Notes under the pieces: generated by a model
Seen by the model: the letters and a program-made list of their open reading frames with translations, nothing else
The model's database searches: none
Told to the model about the DNA's origin: nothing
Translations under genes and position numbers: made by a program
NCBI RefSeq assembly: GCF_003287735.1
Contig: NZ_NSCM01000023.1
Location: 1 to 63,915 of the forward strand
Length of the DNA stretch: 63,915 bases
Origin: Photorhabdus bodei
Lineage (GTDB): Bacteria; Pseudomonadota; Gammaproteobacteria; Enterobacterales; Enterobacteriaceae
Reading direction: 5' to 3'
In this document: positions 37,059-46,854 of the stretch, in pieces
Numbering within the stretch: position 1 is the first letter of the stretch
Layout: every line of letters starts with the position of its first letter

Positions 37059-39335
37059 ATGACGACTATTAATCACACACTTGGCTTTCCACGTATCGGT
37101 TTGAAAAGAGAACTTAAAAAGGCTCAGGAAAACTATTGGGCAGGGAAAATTTCTCAGCAAGAATTATCGGAAACTGGCCGTGAGTTACGTGCCCGTCACT
37201 GGGAACAACAAAAGCAGGCTGGTGTTGATTTAGTGCCGGTTGGTGATTTCGCTTGGTATGATCATGTTCTAACCACCAGTTTACTACTCGGTAATGTGCC
37301 ACCGCGTCACCAGAATCCAGATGGCACGATTGATCTAGATACACTGTTCCGTATTGCTCGCGGTCGTGCGCCGACGGGTGAACCTGCCGCCGCCGCGGAA
37401 ATGACTAAATGGTTTAATACTAACTACCATTATATTGTGCCGGAATTTCAGCAAGGGCAGGAATTTAAGCTGAGTTGGACTCAGTTACTAGAAGAAGTGG
37501 ATGAAGCCTTATCTCTGGGCCATCAAGTGAAACCAGTTTTACTGGGGCCGATAACTTACCTGTGGTTGGGTAAAGTGAAAGGTCAGGTATTTGATCGTCT
37601 CTCTTTATTGAAAGATATTCTTCCTGTTTATCAGCAAGTATTAGCTGAGTTAGCTAGACGTGGTATCGAATGGGTTCAGATTGATGAACCTGCGCTGGTA
37701 CTGGAACTGCCAGCAGAGTGGTTGGCAGCTTATCCGGTTGCTTATCAGGCACTTCAAGGACAGGTTAAACTATTGCTGACTACCTATTTCGATAGCGTTG
37801 GTCACAATCTAGAAACGATTAAATCTTTGCCGGTACAAGGGCTACATGTGGATCTGGTTGCTGGTCAGGATGATATCGCGCAACTGAATGAGTCATTGCC
37901 GAAAGAGTGGGTGCTTTCCCTTGGTGTGATTAATGGTCGTAATGTATGGCGTGCTGATTTAACCGCTAAGCATCAGCTAATTAAGCCATTGGTAGGTAGC
38001 CGTACACTGTGGATTGGTTCTTCCTGTTCTCTTCTGCATAGCCCTATTGATCTGAGTGATGAGACTGCGCTTGATGCAGAGGTGAAAAGCTGGTTTGCGT
38101 TCGCATTGCAGAAATGTGAAGAGTTAGCTTTGCTGGCTGCGGCATTGAATCAGCCAGATGGCAGTAAACAAGCAGAATTGGATGCTTACAGTGCGCCAAT
38201 CCGTGCACGTCGTGAATCTAAACGGGTGAATAATCAGGCTGTTACTGAGCGCCTGGCGGCAATTAAGCCACAGGACAGTGAGCGTAATCAGCCATACTCG
38301 CAGCGTGCGGAAATACAGCGTCAGCGCTATAACTTGCCATTGTGGCCGACAACAACCATTGGATCATTCCCGCAAACGACGGAAATTCGTGGCTTGCGTT
38401 TGGATTTCAAAAAAGGCCGGGTAGATGGTGCCAGCTATCGTACCAATATCTGTGAACATATTAAGCAGGCAATTAACGAACAAGAACGTTTAGGATTAGA
38501 TGTATTGGTTCATGGCGAAGCTGAACGTAACGACATGGTGGAGTATTTCGGTGAACACCTCGACGGTTTTGTCTTTACGCAGAATGGTTGGGTTCAGAGC
38601 TATGGGTCCCGCTGCGTGAAGCCACCAGTGATTATTGGTGACGTCAGTCGTCCAGAAGCTATCACGGTAGAATGGGCTAAATATGCTCAATCGCTGACGG
38701 AGAAACCTGTCAAAGGGATGTTAACCGGGCCGGTGACAATTCTCTGTTGGTCATTCCCAAGGGAAGATGTCAGCCGTGAGACGATTGCTAAGCAGATTGC
38801 ATTGGCACTGCGTGATGAAGTGGACGATTTGCAAGAAGCGGGTATTGGTATCATCCAGATTGATGAGCCAGCATTGCGAGAAGGTTTACCACTGCGCCGG
38901 GAAGAGTGGCAATCCTATCTTGATTGGGCGGTAGAAGCATTTAAATTGAATGCTGCAATTGCCAAAGATGACACACAGATTCACACTCATATGTGTTATT
39001 GCGAGTTCAATGACATCATGCCTTCCATCGCAGCATTAGATGCGGACGTGATTACCATTGAAACTTCCCGTTCAGATATGGAGCTGTTGGATTCATTCGA
39101 AAACTTCTCTTATCCGAATGAGATCGGGCCGGGGGTTTATGACATTCATTCACCTAACGTACCTAGTGTTGAATGGATTGAAGCACTGTTACGTAAAGCG
39201 GCTGATCGTATTCCGGTCGAACGCTTGTGGGTTAACCCGGATTGTGGCCTGAAAACCCGTGGTTGGATTGAAACTCGCCAGTCACTGGCAAACATGGTAC
39301 AAGCAGCGAAACGCCTCCGTGAGTCAGTAAAATAA
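37059..39335 (+). CDS. metE: Cobalamin-independent methionine synthase MetE
   Basis: A 758-aa enzyme that transfers methyl from methyltetrahydropteroyl-triglutamate to homocysteine in the cytosol. The N-terminal half begins [20 protein letters not shown]; the C-terminal catalytic half has [42 protein letters not shown] and the zinc ligands in HTHMCYCEF and NPDCGLKTR. Length equals the family's. It is divergent from metR, with MetJ and MetR sites between, and followed by a terminator. Confidence 0.97.
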   Translation: MTTINHTLGFPRIGLKRELKKAQENYWAGKISQQELSETGRELRARHWEQQKQAGVDLVPVGDFAWYDHVLTTSLLLGNVPPRHQNPDGTIDLDTLFRIARGRAPTGEPAAAAEMTKWFNTNYHYIVPEFQQGQEFKLSWTQLLEEVDEALSLGHQVKPVLLGPITYLWLGKVKGQVFDRLSLLKDILPVYQQVLAELARRGIEWVQIDEPALVLELPAEWLAAYPVAYQALQGQVKLLLTTYFDSVGHNLETIKSLPVQGLHVDLVAGQDDIAQLNESLPKEWVLSLGVINGRNVWRADLTAKHQLIKPLVGSRTLWIGSSCSLLHSPIDLSDETALDAEVKSWFAFALQKCEELALLAAALNQPDGSKQAELDAYSAPIRARRESKRVNNQAVTERLAAIKPQDSERNQPYSQRAEIQRQRYNLPLWPTTTIGSFPQTTEIRGLRLDFKKGRVDGASYRTNICEHIKQAINEQERLGLDVLVHGEAERNDMVEYFGEHLDGFVFTQNGWVQSYGSRCVKPPVIIGDVSRPEAITVEWAKYAQSLTEKPVKGMLTGPVTILCWSFPREDVSRETIAKQIALALRDEVDDLQEAGIGIIQIDEPALREGLPLRREEWQSYLDWAVEAFKLNAAIAKDDTQIHTHMCYCEFNDIMPSIAALDADVITIETSRSDMELLDSFENFSYPNEIGPGVYDIHSPNVPSVEWIEALLRKAADRIPVERLWVNPDCGLKTRGWIETRQSLANMVQAAKRLRESVK

Positions 39336-39351
39336 CGCATCCCATAATTTG

Positions 39352-39385
39352 CCTGTCATCTTTAATTGGTGATGGGCATTTTTCA
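39352..39385 (+). terminator. Terminator after metE
   Basis: GCC-tgt-CATC and GATG-GGC form an imperfect stem followed by ATTTTT, 17 bases after the metE stop. Confidence 0.5.
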
Positions 39386-39577
39386 TAAAATAATCTTTCT
39401 TTTTTCAATAGCACGTAGAGGTGCGGCTTGGCTGGGATCTTTTCTATTACCAAACTTTCAGTAACTTATATATGCCATATTGGTATTTGAAAAAATATAT
39501 TTTATTAACAAAATAACCCGAGTAGTAACAAGATGGAAGCATTGTAATAGAAACTTAATAATTAAAGAGAGGATTAT

Positions 39578-40411
39578 ATGGATGTTAATAAGTTGCAAGG
39601 TAAGAAAAGTAGCTCTCGAAGAAATTTTTTAAAAAGTAGTGCTGTTATTACGGCGACTGCCGCACTTGCTCCGATGAGTTTAGCTCGTGCGGAAGCAAAG
39701 TTATCCCCACAACATGGAATAGGCGTATGTACGCTTGCGCCAGAGCAGATATCAGGGCCGTATTTCCGAAATGACAAAATTGTAAGAAGGGATATTACCG
39801 ATTCAGAAGTAGGAATACCTTTTTTATTGAAAATTACTGTCATGGATAAAAAAACATGTAAACCTGTTGATAATTTATTTATTGATATCTGGCATTGTAA
39901 TAGTCGGGGGAAATATTCTGGTTGGAGTTATATCAGCCCCGATATAGTACCTAACGTTGCTGGAATAGCTTCTATCAATAGAACTGATGATAAAAATTTT
40001 CTAAGAGGAGCTCAACCATCGGATAAGAATGGGATAGTTAATTTTACGACTATTTATCCCGGGTTTTATGCTGGTAGAGCGACTCATATTCATGTTGCGA
40101 TCAGAAAATTGAGTACAAATGTGGATGACAAAGAGCACTTTGCTTTTGTTGGTCAAATGTATTTTCCAGAAGAAATAAATACAGAGGTTTATAAATATGA
40201 TCTGTATTCAAAACAGAGGGTAATCAGAACAAAAAATCATGAGGATGAATATTTTAAAAATATGAATGGTCATCTTTCAGAAATAAAAGTAACAAAAATA
40301 GATGAATCTGATATTAACCGTGGGATACTTGGTGAAATAATTCTATCGATAGACTTGGAAAATATATCTAATTTCATAACTAAAGATGATTTATATTTTC
40401 ATACGGTATGA
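39578..40411 (+). CDS. Tat-exported intradiol ring-cleavage dioxygenase-like protein
   Basis: A 277-aa protein. The N-terminus has a twin-arginine signal (SSSRRNFLKSSAV, then AALAPMSLARAEA), so it should be exported folded by Tat, whose genes are 9 kb away. The body is of the protocatechuate 3,4-dioxygenase beta/catechol 1,2-dioxygenase fold: SGPYFRND near residue 62, DIWHCNSRGKYSGW near 106 with one iron tyrosine, and TIYPGFYAGRATHIHV near 164-179 with the second tyrosine and two histidines. All four iron ligands are therefore present. The substrate is unknown. It sits between metE and udp, where E. coli has dlhH. Codon use is AT-rich compared with metE. Confidence 0.85.
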   Translation: MDVNKLQGKKSSSRRNFLKSSAVITATAALAPMSLARAEAKLSPQHGIGVCTLAPEQISGPYFRNDKIVRRDITDSEVGIPFLLKITVMDKKTCKPVDNLFIDIWHCNSRGKYSGWSYISPDIVPNVAGIASINRTDDKNFLRGAQPSDKNGIVNFTTIYPGFYAGRATHIHVAIRKLSTNVDDKEHFAFVGQMYFPEEINTEVYKYDLYSKQRVIRTKNHEDEYFKNMNGHLSEIKVTKIDESDINRGILGEIILSIDLENISNFITKDDLYFHTV

Positions 40412-40520
40412 CCGGTTTTGTTGAATAAACTAAATTTCAATGTAATAACAGTCGAAATTATAAAATAACCTATGTAAATAATGTGCTGATTAATAATTTA
40501 ATAAAGTATCAGGTACTTGA

Positions 40521-40647
40521 TATACCCAATGGATTTCAAGATGGATCGCGACGGCAAGGGAGCGAATCCCCGGGAGCATGGATAACGATGTGACCGGGGT
40601 GAGTGAGTGCAGTCAACAAAGAGGCAACTTGAAGGATAACAGGTATA
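40521..40647. repeat. ERIC element, copy 2
   Basis: A 127-bp element running from TATACCC to GGTATA, in the orientation opposite to copy 1. It has the ERIC core blocks with some divergence (for example ACAGGTATA at its end and a GATGGATCG variant). Confidence 0.9.
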
Positions 40648-41459
40648 TTTACATATGGATATTATGCAGGCATAGAGAGAATTATCTTTACTGTTTGATT
40701 GATATTATCAGTAGAGCATACTGTCTGTGCCTGTCATTTTCTCAGAGGAAAGCTTTCAGTCCCGCAAGCAGAATGTCAAATTAATGAGCTGTGTCTCCAT
40801 TACTGGTGATATCTTCACTGTTTTTTAATGCTTCATCGATAGCAATTTTCAGCGCTGTTATAACTGTTTCTAGGGTATATATCTAAACAATATGCATCTT
40901 ATAAAAAGACAACTGTGATATTTATATTTGGTAATTGTTTTATTTTTGTTGAAAATATAATTGTAATATGTTGGTAAATAAGCAAGAAAAATTATTTATT
41001 AGCTATAGAAGTAAAATACAGTTAATTTTTTAATATGTTTATCATAAGAAAAAGTTATTTTAAAAATAGTCCAGTTTATTGCGTTGTTGATTTATAAATG
41101 TTAGGAGAGTATTTTAGTAACGACGGTGATTTATATTTGATTAAGTTGATAGTTTATTGGAAATATTTTTTTTATGACTGGGTTATGAAATGATAATTTT
41201 TTCTTTGTGATGGAATGGATATTAACCTCTATTAACTCTCAAGGAGAAAATATTTCGATGAGATAATCTGTGATATATTTTTCTCGATACGTTATGAAAC
41301 ATAAATATAGCTAAACAATGGATTGTTTTTCCATAATATGAACTCATTCAAGTTAGTTTATGGACGGAAGAAAACGCCCTGTTTTTTTACCTATTTCATG
41401 GTTATTTTGTGATTTATGTCTCAAAATAATGTACGTTTTTCTTTTTTATATTACTTTAA

Positions 41460-41475
41460 GGTGACATTTATCACT
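41460..41475. promoter_or_regulatory. CRP-like site upstream of udp
   Basis: GGTGA-N6-TCACT at 41460-41475 matches TGTGA-N6-TCACA at eight of ten bases. It lies 75 bp before udp, which in E. coli is under CRP and CytR control. Confidence 0.5.
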
Positions 41476-41550
41476 AAAAGATGCCTAAATGATCAATACA
41501 GTAGATCTCAACTAATTTCATTATAAATTCTTCTTGCTGAGGAGTCTGAT

Positions 41551-42306
41551 ATGTCTGATGTATTTCACTTAGGTCTGACCAAAAACGATCTGCAAGGCGC
41601 AACTTTAGCTATTGTTCCGGGTGATCCGAAACGTGTGGAAAAAATCGCAAGATTGATGGATAACCCAGTTCATCTCGCTTCTTTACGTGAATTTACGTCA
41701 TGGCGGGCAGAAATTGATGGTAAAGCAGTCATTGTATGCTCTACGGGTATTGGTGGCCCGTCAACCTCTATTGCGGTTGAAGAATTAGCGCAATTGGGGG
41801 TACGTACTTTTTTACGTATCGGCACAACAGGCGCAATTCAGGAAAATATCAATGTTGGTGATGTGTTGGTGACTACCGCGGCTGTTCGTTTGGATGGTGC
41901 CAGCCTGCATTTTGCTCCGATGGAATTCCCGGCGGTTGCCGATTTTGAATGTACGACGGCTTTGTACGAAGCAGCAAAAGATTTAGGTGCAATGGTACAT
42001 GTGGGGGTAACGGCCTCTTCCGATACTTTTTATCCCGGTCAGGAGCGTTATGATACCTATTCTGGCCGTGTTGTGAGCCGTTTTAAAGGTTCAATGGCTG
42101 AATGGCAGGCGATGGGGGTTATGAATTATGAAATGGAATCGGCAACTTTATTAACAATGTGTGCAAGCCAAGGGCTGCGTGCGGGTATGGTTGCCGGTGT
42201 TATTGTTAACCGTACTCAGCAGGAGATTCCTAATGTTGAATTACTTGAGAAAACAGAAAGTAACGCATTGGGGATTGTAGTAGAAGCTGCTCGCCGTTTG
42301 TTGTAA
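41551..42306 (+). CDS. udp: Uridine phosphorylase
   Basis: A 251-aa cytosolic enzyme that splits uridine with phosphate into uracil and ribose-1-phosphate (pyrimidine salvage). Family blocks are [38 protein letters not shown] (phosphate site), [15 protein letters not shown] and [13 protein letters not shown] (ribose and base binding). Length is two short of E. coli Udp. TGAGGAG is the ribosome site. A GC-rich hairpin follows. Confidence 0.96.
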   Translation: MSDVFHLGLTKNDLQGATLAIVPGDPKRVEKIARLMDNPVHLASLREFTSWRAEIDGKAVIVCSTGIGGPSTSIAVEELAQLGVRTFLRIGTTGAIQENINVGDVLVTTAAVRLDGASLHFAPMEFPAVADFECTTALYEAAKDLGAMVHVGVTASSDTFYPGQERYDTYSGRVVSRFKGSMAEWQAMGVMNYEMESATLLTMCASQGLRAGMVAGVIVNRTQQEIPNVELLEKTESNALGIVVEAARRLL

Positions 42307-42320
42307 ATCATACTTTTTGG

Positions 42321-42352
42321 GCCGGAGTATTCCGGCTCACTCTTATTTTGAA
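42321..42352 (+). terminator. Terminator after udp
   Basis: GCCGGA and TCCGGC form a 6-bp stem with a GTAT loop, followed by a T-rich stretch (TCTTATTTTG). Confidence 0.6.
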
Positions 42353-42400
42353 TAGAAATCTGTTAATGTTTTAATACCTAACAACTGATTAAAAATCATC

Positions 42401-43183
42401 ATGATCACAACATCTTTATTGCATCCCTCAGTGCTTCCCCTCAATGGAGGGATTAATTTTCGTGATTTAGGCGGTAAAAAAGTCGCGAGTGGTGGAAAAA
42501 TCAAATCAGGCTTGCTTTTCCGTTCTGGTTCTTTGGATCGCTTAACAGAACAAGACCAATCTTTCCTGGCAAATAAAAATCTCTTTCAAATCATAGATTA
42601 TCGTGATACCAGTGAAATAGCGGATAAACCCGATTTGGTATGGAATGGCGCTAATTATCATCATGCTCCGGCCAATCCCTTATCTGATGAAGTGAATGCA
42701 AATCTGGAAAAATTGGCGTCAGAGATGTTGGAACAATTTAATCCTCAGGCATTTATGTTCCGTCTTTATGAATTACTGCCTCTAAAAAACTCAGCCTACA
42801 AGACATTAGTTAAATTACTGCAACAACCGGAAAAAGGTGGGATAGTCCAGCATTGTGCGGTAGGTAAAGACAGAACCGGTGTAGGTTCTGCGCTGGTATT
42901 ATTTGCATTGGGGGCTGATTTGGATACGGTAATGGAAGATTATTTAGTGACTAATTGCACTCTGGCTCCTTATCGTGAATATTTGTTAAATGAGCATGCG
43001 AAAACTATGAGTGACGATGTGGTTGATAAATTCGCTTATGTTTATTCCGTGAGAGAAGAGTTTTTAATGACGGCATTAAACAGTATTAACCAGCATTATG
43101 GCAGTGTAGATATATGGCTGGAGAAAGATCTTGGCCTTGATTTTGCTGCTCGTAAGAAATTACAAGGTTATTTCCTTGAATAA
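42401..43183 (+). CDS. Tyrosine-protein phosphatase (Y_phosphatase3/DSP family)
   Basis: A 260-aa phosphatase. The start has the family's INFRDLGG motif (residues 19-26) and LLFRSGSLDRLTEQD; the P-loop is HCAVGKDRTGVG (about residues 151-162), a CX5R site with cysteine and arginine in place, followed by ALVLFALGAD. This class removes phosphate from tyrosine or phosphoinositides; some members are secreted effectors, but no signal peptide is seen. It is transcribed with udp upstream and an ERIC downstream. Confidence 0.87.
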   Translation: MITTSLLHPSVLPLNGGINFRDLGGKKVASGGKIKSGLLFRSGSLDRLTEQDQSFLANKNLFQIIDYRDTSEIADKPDLVWNGANYHHAPANPLSDEVNANLEKLASEMLEQFNPQAFMFRLYELLPLKNSAYKTLVKLLQQPEKGGIVQHCAVGKDRTGVGSALVLFALGADLDTVMEDYLVTNCTLAPYREYLLNEHAKTMSDDVVDKFAYVYSVREEFLMTALNSINQHYGSVDIWLEKDLGLDFAARKKLQGYFLE

Positions 43184-43232
43184 AAAGTTGGTTTAATTCT
43201 GGTTAATGCAGCGATGGTTAAATTGAATGTGG

Positions 43233-43359
43233 TATACCCGTTATCTTTCAAGTTGCCTCTTTGTTGGCAGCACTCGCTCACCCCAGTCACATAGTTCGCT
43301 ATGCTCCCGGGGATTCACTCCCTTGCCGTCGCGATGCATCTTGAAATCCATAGGGTATA
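43233..43359. repeat. ERIC element, copy 3
   Basis: A 127-bp element from TATACCC to GGGTATA in the same orientation as copy 1. Its end is 17 bp from the start codon of the DedA gene, so any mRNA from upstream carries the folded repeat in its leader. Confidence 0.92.
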
Positions 43360-43376
43360 TTAATCAATATAGGAAT

Positions 43377-43913
43377 ATGAATTTGAGTCTTCATGAAATA
43401 GTTGAGTTGGTAATCGCTTTTGTTAAAGCACACGATACCTGGATCATGCCGATTGTTTTCTTACTTGCTTTTGGTGAATCTCTGGCTTTTTTCTCATTGT
43501 TATTACCTGCAACAATCATATTGCTTGGGTTAGGTGCATTAATAGGTGAAAGTGGCCTTAATTTCTGGTCAATTTGGTTGGCCGCCGCGGTAGGGGCCTT
43601 TTTGGGCGATTGGGTATCCTATATCGCCGGTGCGCATTTTAAAGGTGATGTTGGTAAAATCTGGCCGATTTCCCGTAAACCACAACTGCTGACACGAGCG
43701 CATAATTTTTTTGAGCGCTGGGGTATTTGGAGCATTTTCCTTGGTCGGTTTTTTGGGCCATTCCGTGCAATTGTGCCATTAGTCGCGGGTATTTGTACCA
43801 TGCCATTGCGTTATTTCCAGATAGCGAATATCTGTTCCGCGCTTATCTGGTCTTTTGGCGTATTAGCGCCAGGAGCATTTGGTTTGCAATGGTTAGTGAA
43901 ATGGGTGAGTTAA
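43377..43913 (+). CDS. DedA-family inner-membrane protein
   Basis: A 178-aa membrane protein of the DedA (VTT) superfamily, implicated in flipping undecaprenyl phosphate or phosphatidylethanolamine. Visible are FGESLAFFSLLLPATIIL, GAFLGDWVSYIAGAHF and the family signature FLGRFFGPFRAIVPLVAGI (about residues 120-138). The frame is open upstream to 43227, but that part is ERIC sequence; ATG 43377 with AGGA just upstream gives a normal size. Confidence 0.87.
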   Translation: MNLSLHEIVELVIAFVKAHDTWIMPIVFLLAFGESLAFFSLLLPATIILLGLGALIGESGLNFWSIWLAAAVGAFLGDWVSYIAGAHFKGDVGKIWPISRKPQLLTRAHNFFERWGIWSIFLGRFFGPFRAIVPLVAGICTMPLRYFQIANICSALIWSFGVLAPGAFGLQWLVKWVS

Positions 43914-44018
43914 TTGGGAGCGGCTTCGCAGACTGAACCATCTGTATAAATCATTCTGGACATCTATACAGTGGTAATTTAGTTTATCTGGTCTAGGCAT
44001 TAGATAGAGGAAGTACCG

Positions 44019-45374
44019 GTGGGTATCCAGTTGTTATATACGTTGATAGGGACACTTGGCGGTCTTTTGGGGGGTGGTATTCTCGTTTGGTTCTCCATTC
44101 ATCAACGTATTCAGCAGCAAGAGCTGGAATTACGGAAATTGGACAGCCAGCTTGCCGTTGCTAATGAGAAAATTGAACAATCCGCTTATTGGCGGGTTGA
44201 ATGCGAACAATTGAACCAAGAATTGCGGGCTCAGAGAGAAATCAATAGCGTGCAAGAATCTGAACTGCGGGAAGTGACGACACGTCTGGAAGAGAGTCGC
44301 CTTGCGGCTGAAGAGAAACAGCGGTTGCTGATCAACAGTGAACTACGTTTGAACACGCAATTTGAGAATTTGGCTAACCGTATTTTTGAACAAACGGGTC
44401 GCCGTACTGATGAACAAAATCGGCAAAGTCTCAATACGCTTTTAGCGCCATTTCGTGAACAGCTTGATGGCCTTCATCGGCAAGTACAGGAGAGTTTTGG
44501 TCAGGAAGCCCGTGAACGGCATACTCTTGCACATGAAATCCGTAACTTACAGCAACTCAATGTCCAGATGGCTCAGGAAGCTATCAATCTGACAAATGCC
44601 CTTAAAGGTAATAATAAAATTCAGGGAGATTGGGGAGAAGTTGTATTATCCCGTATTTTGGAAGCTTCTGGTTTACGAGAAGGGCATGAGTTTTGTACTC
44701 AGGTGAATATCAAGGTGGAGGGTAACCGCCGTTTCCAACCCGATGTTATTGTTCATTTGCCGCAAGGGAGAGATGTGGTGATTGATGCCAAAATGTCACT
44801 GGTCGCTTATGAGCGTTATTTTAACAGTGGTGATCGACATCAGCAGGAGTTAGCCCTTCAAGAGCATATCGACTCGATTAAAGGTCATATTCGTGGTTTG
44901 AGCCGCAAAGATTACCAGCAGTTGCCTGGGCTGAAATCGTTGGACTATGTATTGATGTTTATTCCGGTTGAACCCGCTTATCTGATTGCGCTGAACAAGG
45001 CACCTGAGCTGCTTGATGAAGCACTTAAATACAATATTATGCTAGTTAGTCCATCAACATTGTTGGTTGCTGTGCGTACGATTAATAACTTGTGGCGCTA
45101 TGAGTATCAAAGCCAGAATGCGCGTTTAATCGCCGATAAGGCTGCCCGTATGTACGATAAAATGCGTTTGTTTGTCGATGACATGCAAGGTTTGGGGCAA
45201 AGTCTGGATAAGGCTCAACTTAATTATCGACTGGCAATGAAAAAGTTGACTGAGGGACGTGGCAACCTGATAAGTCAGGCGGAGAGTTTTCGTAATTTAG
45301 GTGTTGAGGTGAAACGTCCGATTGATCCTGAATTGGTTGATAAAGCCAGCCAACCATTCTGCGCTAATGATTAA
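44019..45374 (+). CDS. rmuC: DNA recombination protein RmuC
   Basis: A 451-aa protein starting at GTG. An N-terminal membrane anchor (LLYTLIGTLGGLLGGGILVWF) is followed by a coiled coil (about residues 28-200) and the RmuC nuclease-fold domain with KIQGDWGEVVLSRILEASGL, RRFQPDVIVHLPQGRDVVIDAKMSL and LMFIPVEPAY. RmuC limits inversions between short repeats. The position before ubiE is conserved in enterobacteria. Confidence 0.94.
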   Translation: MGIQLLYTLIGTLGGLLGGGILVWFSIHQRIQQQELELRKLDSQLAVANEKIEQSAYWRVECEQLNQELRAQREINSVQESELREVTTRLEESRLAAEEKQRLLINSELRLNTQFENLANRIFEQTGRRTDEQNRQSLNTLLAPFREQLDGLHRQVQESFGQEARERHTLAHEIRNLQQLNVQMAQEAINLTNALKGNNKIQGDWGEVVLSRILEASGLREGHEFCTQVNIKVEGNRRFQPDVIVHLPQGRDVVIDAKMSLVAYERYFNSGDRHQQELALQEHIDSIKGHIRGLSRKDYQQLPGLKSLDYVLMFIPVEPAYLIALNKAPELLDEALKYNIMLVSPSTLLVAVRTINNLWRYEYQSQNARLIADKAARMYDKMRLFVDDMQGLGQSLDKAQLNYRLAMKKLTEGRGNLISQAESFRNLGVEVKRPIDPELVDKASQPFCAND

Positions 45375-45446
45375 TACCAGGATAGGGTTTTATCTGAAAG
45401 GCTGATACACTTTTATAACGCTTTGAATAAAAAATGGGCAAATAAC

Positions 45447-46202
45447 ATGGTAGACCAAACGAAACAAACCACGCATTTTGGTTTCCGTACTGTAGCAAAG
45501 GATGAAAAAGCAGGCATGGTGGCCGAAGTGTTTCATTCTGTTGCAGCGAAATACGATTTAATGAATGATTTAATGTCGTTTGGTATCCATCGTATCTGGA
45601 AACGTGTGGCTATTGATGCCAGTGGGGTGCGCAGAGGTCAGAGGATACTTGATTTAGCCGGTGGTACCGGAGATCTGACCGCCAAATTTTCTCGTATAGT
45701 TGGTGAAAAAGGCGAAGTTGTTCTTGCTGATATCAATGAATCTATGTTGAAGGTTGGGCGTGAGAAATTACGTGATGTTGGTATTGTTGGTAATGTCAGC
45801 TATGTGCAGGCTAATGCGGAAGCGTTGCCTTTCCCTGATAACTATTTTAATTGCATCACTATCTCTTTTGGTTTGCGCAATGTTACTGAAAAAGAAAAAG
45901 CCCTGCGTTCTATGTTTCGGGTGTTGAAGCCGGGTGGGCGTTTATTGGTACTTGAATTTTCTAAGCCTTTGTTCGCTCCGTTAAGCAAAGCGTATGATGC
46001 TTATTCTTTCCATGTGCTGCCAAAGATTGGTCAGGTTTTTGTGCAGGATGCTGACAGTTATCGTTATCTGGCGGAATCCATCCGTATGCATCCTGATCAG
46101 GATGCGCTTAAAACGATGATGGAAGAGGCTGGCTTTGAACAGGTGACTTATACCAATATGACTGGCGGCATTGTTGCACTACACAGAGGTTTTAAATTCT
46201 GA
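45447..46202 (+). CDS. ubiE: Ubiquinone/menaquinone C-methyltransferase UbiE
   Basis: A 251-aa SAM-dependent methyltransferase acting in both ubiquinone and menaquinone synthesis. Motif I is [14 protein letters not shown]; other blocks are [34 protein letters not shown] and [13 protein letters not shown] [18 protein letters not shown] start at ATG 45447 (MVDQTKQ), which matches the E. coli length; a TTG start eight codons upstream is possible. ubiJ follows after one base. Confidence 0.96.
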   Translation: MVDQTKQTTHFGFRTVAKDEKAGMVAEVFHSVAAKYDLMNDLMSFGIHRIWKRVAIDASGVRRGQRILDLAGGTGDLTAKFSRIVGEKGEVVLADINESMLKVGREKLRDVGIVGNVSYVQANAEALPFPDNYFNCITISFGLRNVTEKEKALRSMFRVLKPGGRLLVLEFSKPLFAPLSKAYDAYSFHVLPKIGQVFVQDADSYRYLAESIRMHPDQDALKTMMEEAGFEQVTYTNMTGGIVALHRGFKF

Positions 46203-46203
46203 G

Positions 46204-46854
46204 ATGGAAAGACCATCACTGAGTACAGTTATTAATTCCACACTTACGCCGGTTTTAACCGCAGTGATGGAAACATCGTTGAATTACCTGTTGTACCGTG
46301 AACCCGTGTTAAGGCCAGCTCGTATGCGGCTGGTGGACAAAGTTTTGTCGATAGAATTAAAAGAAATGAATACACCACTCACGTTGGTGTTCAGTGAAAA
46401 ACAGGTGGACGTATTAAGCCAATGGGGCGAATCTGCCGATTGCACTGTTAAAACTCACTTTTCTGCTTTGCTTAAACTACGGGATCGCCAACAAATTTCC
46501 AAGTTGCTCAATAGCGGTGAAATGGTTATTGAAGGGGATATGCAGGTTGTTCAGCAATGGTCTGCTTTGTTAGATATGGTTGAATGGGATTTGGCCCATT
46601 ATCTTTCTCCTTATTTCGGGGATATCGCTGCCGAAAGTATTAATCAAGTCCTTAAAAAGGGATTTCAGTGTGTTTCCGGCTCAATGGAATGCCAGAAAAA
46701 TTATCTGGCGGAAGCGTTAACGGAAGAATGGAAACTGGCCCCAAATCAGCTTGAAGTGGCTTATTTCAGTGAAGAAGTTAGCATGTTGGCCAAAGATATC
46801 GAGCAAATAGAACAACGATTGGCAGTATTAGAGGGAAAATATGACTCCAGGTGA
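46204..46854 (+). CDS. ubiJ: Ubiquinone biosynthesis accessory factor UbiJ
   Basis: A 216-aa protein with an SCP2-type lipid-binding domain that supports the soluble ubiquinone-synthesis complex. Visible are [38 protein letters not shown] and the C-terminal [15 protein letters not shown] with a final coiled coil. I start at ATG 46204, one base after the ubiE stop, rather than inside ubiE. It overlaps ubiB by 14 bases, so the three genes form an operon. Confidence 0.92.
   Translation: MERPSLSTVINSTLTPVLTAVMETSLNYLLYREPVLRPARMRLVDKVLSIELKEMNTPLTLVFSEKQVDVLSQWGESADCTVKTHFSALLKLRDRQQISKLLNSGEMVIEGDMQVVQQWSALLDMVEWDLAHYLSPYFGDIAAESINQVLKKGFQCVSGSMECQKNYLAEALTEEWKLAPNQLEVAYFSEEVSMLAKDIEQIEQRLAVLEGKYDSR

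Larger units (their letters stand above)
40412..41550. other. Long intergenic region between the dioxygenase and udp
   Basis: It contains ERIC copy 2 (40521-40647) and a CRP-like site near udp. A short minus-strand open tail at about 40785-40878 ends ...AIDEALKNSEDITSNGD and may be the end of a lost gene. Otherwise it is AT-rich with nothing I can support. Confidence 0.4.

Noticed and set aside
40578..40784. 68-codon frame downstream of the dioxygenase
   Set aside because: It begins inside ERIC copy 2 and shows no family signal.
43227..43376. 50-residue N-terminal extension of the DedA protein
   Set aside because: It is translated ERIC sequence; the ATG at 43377 has a ribosome site and gives the family length.
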